Assembly (NCBI RefSeq): GCF_032121415.1 | Contig: NZ_CP135079.1 | Coordinates: 992,001 to 1,056,000 of the forward strand | Reading direction: 5' to 3' | DNA from: Streptomyces parvus | Lineage (GTDB): Bacteria; Actinomycetota; Actinomycetes; Streptomycetales; Streptomycetaceae | DNA length: 64,000 nucleotides | Shown: positions 60,601 through 64,000 of the stretch, piece by piece | How positions within the stretch are numbered: position 1 is the first letter of the stretch | Layout of the letters: each line of letters begins with the position of its first letter | Notes under the pieces: model-generated | Seen by the model: the letters and a program-made list of their open reading frames with translations, nothing else | Told to the model about the DNA's origin: nothing | Databases searched by the model: none | Position numbers and translations under genes: made by a program

Positions 60601-61311
60601 TCACATACTGCGGCTCGATCCGGTGATCAGCCCGCGCAGGAACGCGAGGTCGACCTCTTCGAGGGATCCGACGACCACCCGCCCGGCCGCCGGGGCGATG
60701 GGGGCGACGGACGGCACGGCGACGACCCGGCAGCCGGCGGCCTCGGCGGCGGCCACACCGGTCGCGGTGTCCTCGATCACCGCGCAGCGCCAGGGGTCGG
60801 CGCCGAAGCCGGCGGCGGCGGTGAGGTAGGGCTCGGGGTGGGGCTTGGTCCGGGCGACCTCGTCCCCGGCGACCGTGAGCGCGAAGTGGTGGCGGCCCAC
60901 CGATTCCAGCACCCGGTCGATGATCCGGCGGTGGGAGGCCGAGACGAGTGCGGTGGGCACCTCGTACACGGCCAGCTCGGCGAGCAGCCGCTCGGCTCCC
61001 GGCATCAGCGGCACACCCCGGCTGATGCGCTTCTCGAATCCGTCGTTGAGCAGCACGGTCAGCTCGTCCAGCCGGATGTCGGCGCCGGTGACGTCGATGA
61101 GGTAGCCGGCGCTGCGGGACATCGGACCGCCGACGACCACGTCCCGCCAGGCCTCGTCCAAACGGTGTCCGAGGCCGGCGAAGACCTCCTTCTCGACGTC
61201 CCACCAGAATCCCTCGGTATCGACCAGGGTTCCGTCCATGTCGAGAAGAACCGCCTGCAGGGCGGCCTCTTCGGCCGTGCGGGTCAAGGACGCGGGAACC
61301 GTACTGGTCAT
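60601..61311 (-). CDS. HAD-superfamily phosphatase (beta-phosphoglucomutase-like)
   Basis: HAD hydrolase (236 aa), subfamily IA with an alpha-helical cap. Motif I DMDGTLVDTE, motif II TALVSASH, Lys in ARTKPHPEPY and motif IV VIEDTATGVAAAEAAG are complete. Substrate unknown; size and cap fit sugar-phosphate phosphatases or phosphoglucomutases. ATG at MTSTVPASL. It lies 143 bases downstream of metH, across a hairpin. Confidence 0.9.
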   Translation of the reverse strand: MTSTVPASLTRTAEEAALQAVLLDMDGTLVDTEGFWWDVEKEVFAGLGHRLDEAWRDVVVGGPMSRSAGYLIDVTGADIRLDELTVLLNDGFEKRISRGVPLMPGAERLLAELAVYEVPTALVSASHRRIIDRVLESVGRHHFALTVAGDEVARTKPHPEPYLTAAAGFGADPWRCAVIEDTATGVAAAEAAGCRVVAVPSVAPIAPAAGRVVVGSLEEVDLAFLRGLITGSSRSM

Positions 61312-61338
61312 CCGGCACACCTTCCGTAAGGGACGAGA

Positions 61339-61379
61339 AGGCCGGCCGCCATTCCCAGAAGTGGGAGGGCGACCGGCCT
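61339..61379 (-). terminator. Hairpin after metH
   Basis: Seven terminal pairs (61339-61345 with 61373-61379), followed inward by CGCC/GGCG and CCCA/TGGG, form an interrupted stem with a GAAG loop in the gap between metH and the HAD gene. Confidence 0.6.
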
Positions 61380-61454
61380 GCGCTGGACCGACCAGTGTAC
61401 GACGTGTCGTCCCGCGGTGCGCGGCAGGCGCGTGACCGCGGGGCGAAATCCGTC

Positions 61455-64000
61455 CTACCGGGCGTTGAAGTACTTCGCCTCGGGGTGGTGGATGACGATG
61501 GCGTCGGTGGACTGCTCCGGGTGGAGCTGGAACTCCTCGGAGAGGTGCACGCCGATCCGCTCCGGCTGGAGGAGGTCGGCGATCTTGGCCCGGTCCTCCA
61601 GGTCCGGGCACGCCCCGTAACCGAGGGAGAACCGCGCGCCGCGGTACTTCAGCGCGAACATGTCCTCGACGTCCTCCGGGTCCTCCCCGCCGAAGCCCAG
61701 CTCGCTGCGGACCCGGGCGTGCCAGTACTCGGCGAGGGCTTCCGCGAGCTGGACGGAGAGGCCGTGCAGCTCCAGGTAGTCGCGGTAGGAGTTGGCGGCG
61801 AACAGCTCGGCGGTGGCCTCGCCGATCCGGGAGCCGACGGTGACGATCTGGAGGCCGATGACATCGGTCTCGCCGGACTCCTCGGGGCGGAAGAAGTCGG
61901 CGAGGCAGAGGCGGCGGCCGCGGCGCTGGCGCGGGAAGGTGAAGCGGGTGCGCTCCGAGCCGTCCTCGTGGAGGAGGATCAGGTCCTCGCCCTTGGAGAC
62001 GCAGGGGAAGTAGCCGTAGACGACGGCGGCTTCCAGGAGGTTGTTGGACTGGAGGTGGTCGAGCCAGCCGCGCAGGTGCGGGCGTCCCTCGGTCTCCACC
62101 AGCTCCTCGTACGTCGGCCCGTCGCCGGTCCTGGCCTGCTTGAGGCCCCACTGGCCCTTGAACAGGGCGCCCTCGTCGAGCCAGGAGGCGTAGTCCTTGA
62201 GCGGAATGCCCTTGACGACCCGGGTGCCGCGGAAGGGCGGCTCGGGGATGGGGTTGGTGGTGGAGACGTCCGAGCGCACCGAGCCCTCGGGCTCCTCGAC
62301 CTCCAGCACGGCGGTGTCGGTGTCCTTCTTGGGAACCCGGCGCTGCTTCAGCTCGGGCAGGGCCGCGCCCGGCACGCCGCGCTTGACGCCGATGAGCGCG
62401 TCCATCAGGCGCAGGCCCTCGAAGGCGTCGCGGGCGTAGCGGACCTCGCCCTCGTAGATCTCGTGCAGGTCCTGCTCGACGTAGGCCCGGGTCAGCGCGG
62501 CGCCGCCGAGGATGACCGGGAAGTCGGCGGCCATCTTGCGCTGGTTGAGCTCCTGGAGGTTCTCCTTCATGATCACGGTCGACTTCACCAGGAGACCGGA
62601 CATGCCGATGACGTCGGCGCGGTGTTCCTCGGCGGCTTCCAGGATCGCGGAGACGGGCTGCTTGATGCCGAGGTTGACGACGTTGTAGCCGTTGTTGGAG
62701 AGGATGATGTCGACGAGGTTCTTGCCGATGTCGTGGACGTCGCCCCGGACGGTGGCCAGCACGATGGTGCCCTTGCCCTCGTCGTCGGACTTCTCCATGT
62801 GCGGCTCCAGGTGGGCCACCGCGCTCTTCATGACCTCGGCGGACTGGAGGACGAACGGGAGCTGCATCTGGCCGGAGCCGAACAGCTCGCCGACGACCTT
62901 CATGCCCTCCAGCAGCGTGTTGTTGACGATGTCGAGGGCCGGGGTGTCCTGGAGGGCTTCGTCGAGGTCGGCTTCCAGGCCGTTCTTCTCGCCGTCGATG
63001 ATGCGGCGCTGGAGCCGCTCGTCCAGCGGGAGGGCCATCAGCTCCTCGGCCTTGCCCGCCTTCATCGACTTCATGTTGACGCCCTCGAACAGCTCCATGA
63101 GCTTCTGGAGGGGGTCGTAGCCCTCGGCGCGGCGGTCGTAGATCAGGTCGAGGGCGACCTCGACCTGCTCCTCTTCCAGCCGGGCGATCGGCAGGATCTT
63201 CGAAGCGTGCACGATCGCGGAGTCGAGGCCCGCCTTGACGCACTCGTCGAGGAAGACGGAGTTCAGCACGACACGGGCGGCCGGGTTGAGGCCGAAGGAG
63301 ATGTTGGAGAGGCCCAGCGTGGTCTGGACGTCGGGGTGGCGCTTCTTCAGCTCGCGGATGGCCCCGATGGTGGCGATGCCGTCGCCGCGGGACTCCTCCT
63401 GGCCGGTGCAGATGGTGAAGGTCAGGGTGTCGATGAGGATGTCGGACTCGCGGATGCCCCAGTTGGTGGTGAGGTCCTCGATCAGCCGCTCGGCGATGGC
63501 GACTTTGTGCTCGACCGTGCGGGCCTGGCCCTCCTCGTCGATCGTCAGGGCGATCAGGGCGGCGCCGTGCTCGGCGGCCAGGGCGCTGACCTGCGCGAAG
63601 CGGGACTCGGGGCCGTCGCCGTCCTCGTAGTTGACCGAGTTCAGCACGGCCCGGCCGCCGAGCTGCTCAAGACCGGCCCGCAGGACGTCCAGCTCGGTGG
63701 AGTCCAGCACGATCGGCAGGGTGGAGGCGGTCGCGAAGCGGCCGGCCAGCTCGGTCATGTCGGCGACGCCGTCCCGGCCCACGTAGTCGACGCAGAGGTC
63801 GAGCATGTGCGCGCCCTCGCGGATCTGGTCGCGGGCCATCTCCACGCAGTCGTCCCAGCGGGCCTCCAGCATGGCCTCGCGGAACTTCTTGGAGCCGTTG
63901 GCGTTGGTGCGCTCCCCGATGGCCAGGTAGGCGGTGTCCTGGCGGAAGGGGATGTGCTGGTAGAGGGAGGCGGCGCCGGGCTCGGGGCGCGGGTCGCGCT
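61455..64000 (-). CDS. metH: Cobalamin-dependent methionine synthase, C-terminal part (cut by window edge)
   Basis: About 848 C-terminal residues of MetH, which moves a methyl group from methyltetrahydrofolate to homocysteine by way of cobalamin. Visible parts are the pterin-binding barrel (GERTNANGSKKF, DLCVDYVGRDG, GLSNISFGLNP), the B12 cap helix region (LPFVLQSAEVMKSAVAHLEPH), the B12 domain with DVHDIGKN as base-on histidine loop, and the SAM-binding activation domain ending in HPEAKYFNAR. The homocysteine barrel lies beyond the window. The frame is open to the edge. Any cobalamin riboswitch would be upstream and unseen. Confidence 0.97.
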   Translation of the reverse strand, partial: RDPRPEPGAASLYQHIPFRQDTAYLAIGERTNANGSKKFREAMLEARWDDCVEMARDQIREGAHMLDLCVDYVGRDGVADMTELAGRFATASTLPIVLDSTELDVLRAGLEQLGGRAVLNSVNYEDGDGPESRFAQVSALAAEHGAALIALTIDEEGQARTVEHKVAIAERLIEDLTTNWGIRESDILIDTLTFTICTGQEESRGDGIATIGAIRELKKRHPDVQTTLGLSNISFGLNPAARVVLNSVFLDECVKAGLDSAIVHASKILPIARLEEEQVEVALDLIYDRRAEGYDPLQKLMELFEGVNMKSMKAGKAEELMALPLDERLQRRIIDGEKNGLEADLDEALQDTPALDIVNNTLLEGMKVVGELFGSGQMQLPFVLQSAEVMKSAVAHLEPHMEKSDDEGKGTIVLATVRGDVHDIGKNLVDIILSNNGYNVVNLGIKQPVSAILEAAEEHRADVIGMSGLLVKSTVIMKENLQELNQRKMAADFPVILGGAALTRAYVEQDLHEIYEGEVRYARDAFEGLRLMDALIGVKRGVPGAALPELKQRRVPKKDTDTAVLEVEEPEGSVRSDVSTTNPIPEPPFRGTRVVKGIPLKDYASWLDEGALFKGQWGLKQARTGDGPTYEELVETEGRPHLRGWLDHLQSNNLLEAAVVYGYFPCVSKGEDLILLHEDGSERTRFTFPRQRRGRRLCLADFFRPEESGETDVIGLQIVTVGSRIGEATAELFAANSYRDYLELHGLSVQLAEALAEYWHARVRSELGFGGEDPEDVEDMFALKYRGARFSLGYGACPDLEDRAKIADLLQPERIGVHLSEEFQLHPEQSTDAIVIHHPEAKYFNAR

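Overview
The window is a GC-rich actinobacterial chromosome segment, almost certainly Streptomyces. Evidence: extreme third-position GC bias, frequent GTG starts, U-tract-free GC hairpins between genes, a complete Pup-proteasome locus, the pafB-pafC-tatA-tatC-helicase block, twin FKBP genes beside pafA, and the infC-rpmI-rplT/pheST arrangement. It looks like core chromosome. I see no tRNA, rRNA, CRISPR array, insertion sequence or phage gene. Both ends are cut: pheT at the left, metH at the right.

Layout. 1-6.3 kb is translation: pheS-pheT, an orphan PAS histidine kinase, a SpoU rRNA methylase, and infC-rpmI-rplT behind a long leader; infC appears to start at ATC. 6.4-16.6 kb is accessory membrane and regulatory functions: an AqpZ-like aquaporin, an SseB-domain protein, a type VII mycosin protease coupled to a proline-rich membrane protein with an internal tandem duplication, a PLP aldolase-like enzyme, a LysR/TDT-transporter pair with a 19-bp palindromic operator, and a cupin regulator with a metal/corrinoid-receptor-like protein. 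16.7-20.5 kb is a glycine-betaine ABC operon whose permease carries two fused binding domains. 20.7-22.6 kb holds a 5'-3' exonuclease and an iron-box-controlled siderophore-interacting protein.

The most coherent system lies at 22.9-33.3 kb: a MerR regulator, two membrane proteins (one ABA4-like), an ECF sigma factor of the SigK type with its RskA anti-sigma factor and a photolyase, a convergent lipid-modification operon (flavin amine oxidase, DUF1365, Cfa-type methyltransferase, a 38-codon ORF, DUF1295) and a fasciclin lipoprotein resembling MPT70/MPT83. Three promoters in this block share CCAATC-N16-(C/A)CGAA(T/C). They lie upstream of sigK, the lipid operon and the fasciclin gene, which gives a readable candidate SigK regulon homologous to that of Mycobacterium tuberculosis but with phr added to the sigma operon.

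34-45 kb carries the helicase, diacylglycerol-kinase-like protein, tatC, tatA, two small proteins, pafC, pafB, two FKBP isomerases and pafA. After a divergent MFS/LacI pair comes the proteasome cluster (arc, dop, pup, prcB, prcA, read right to left), with a decayed endonuclease VII gene and a 34-bp perfect palindrome between pup and prcB. 53.5-64 kb has a ferredoxin, a secreted hypothetical protein, TrmI, a site-2 protease with CBS domains, a RecB-like Fe-S nuclease, an orphan LuxR-type response regulator, an orphan peptide-binding lipoprotein, a HAD phosphatase and metH.
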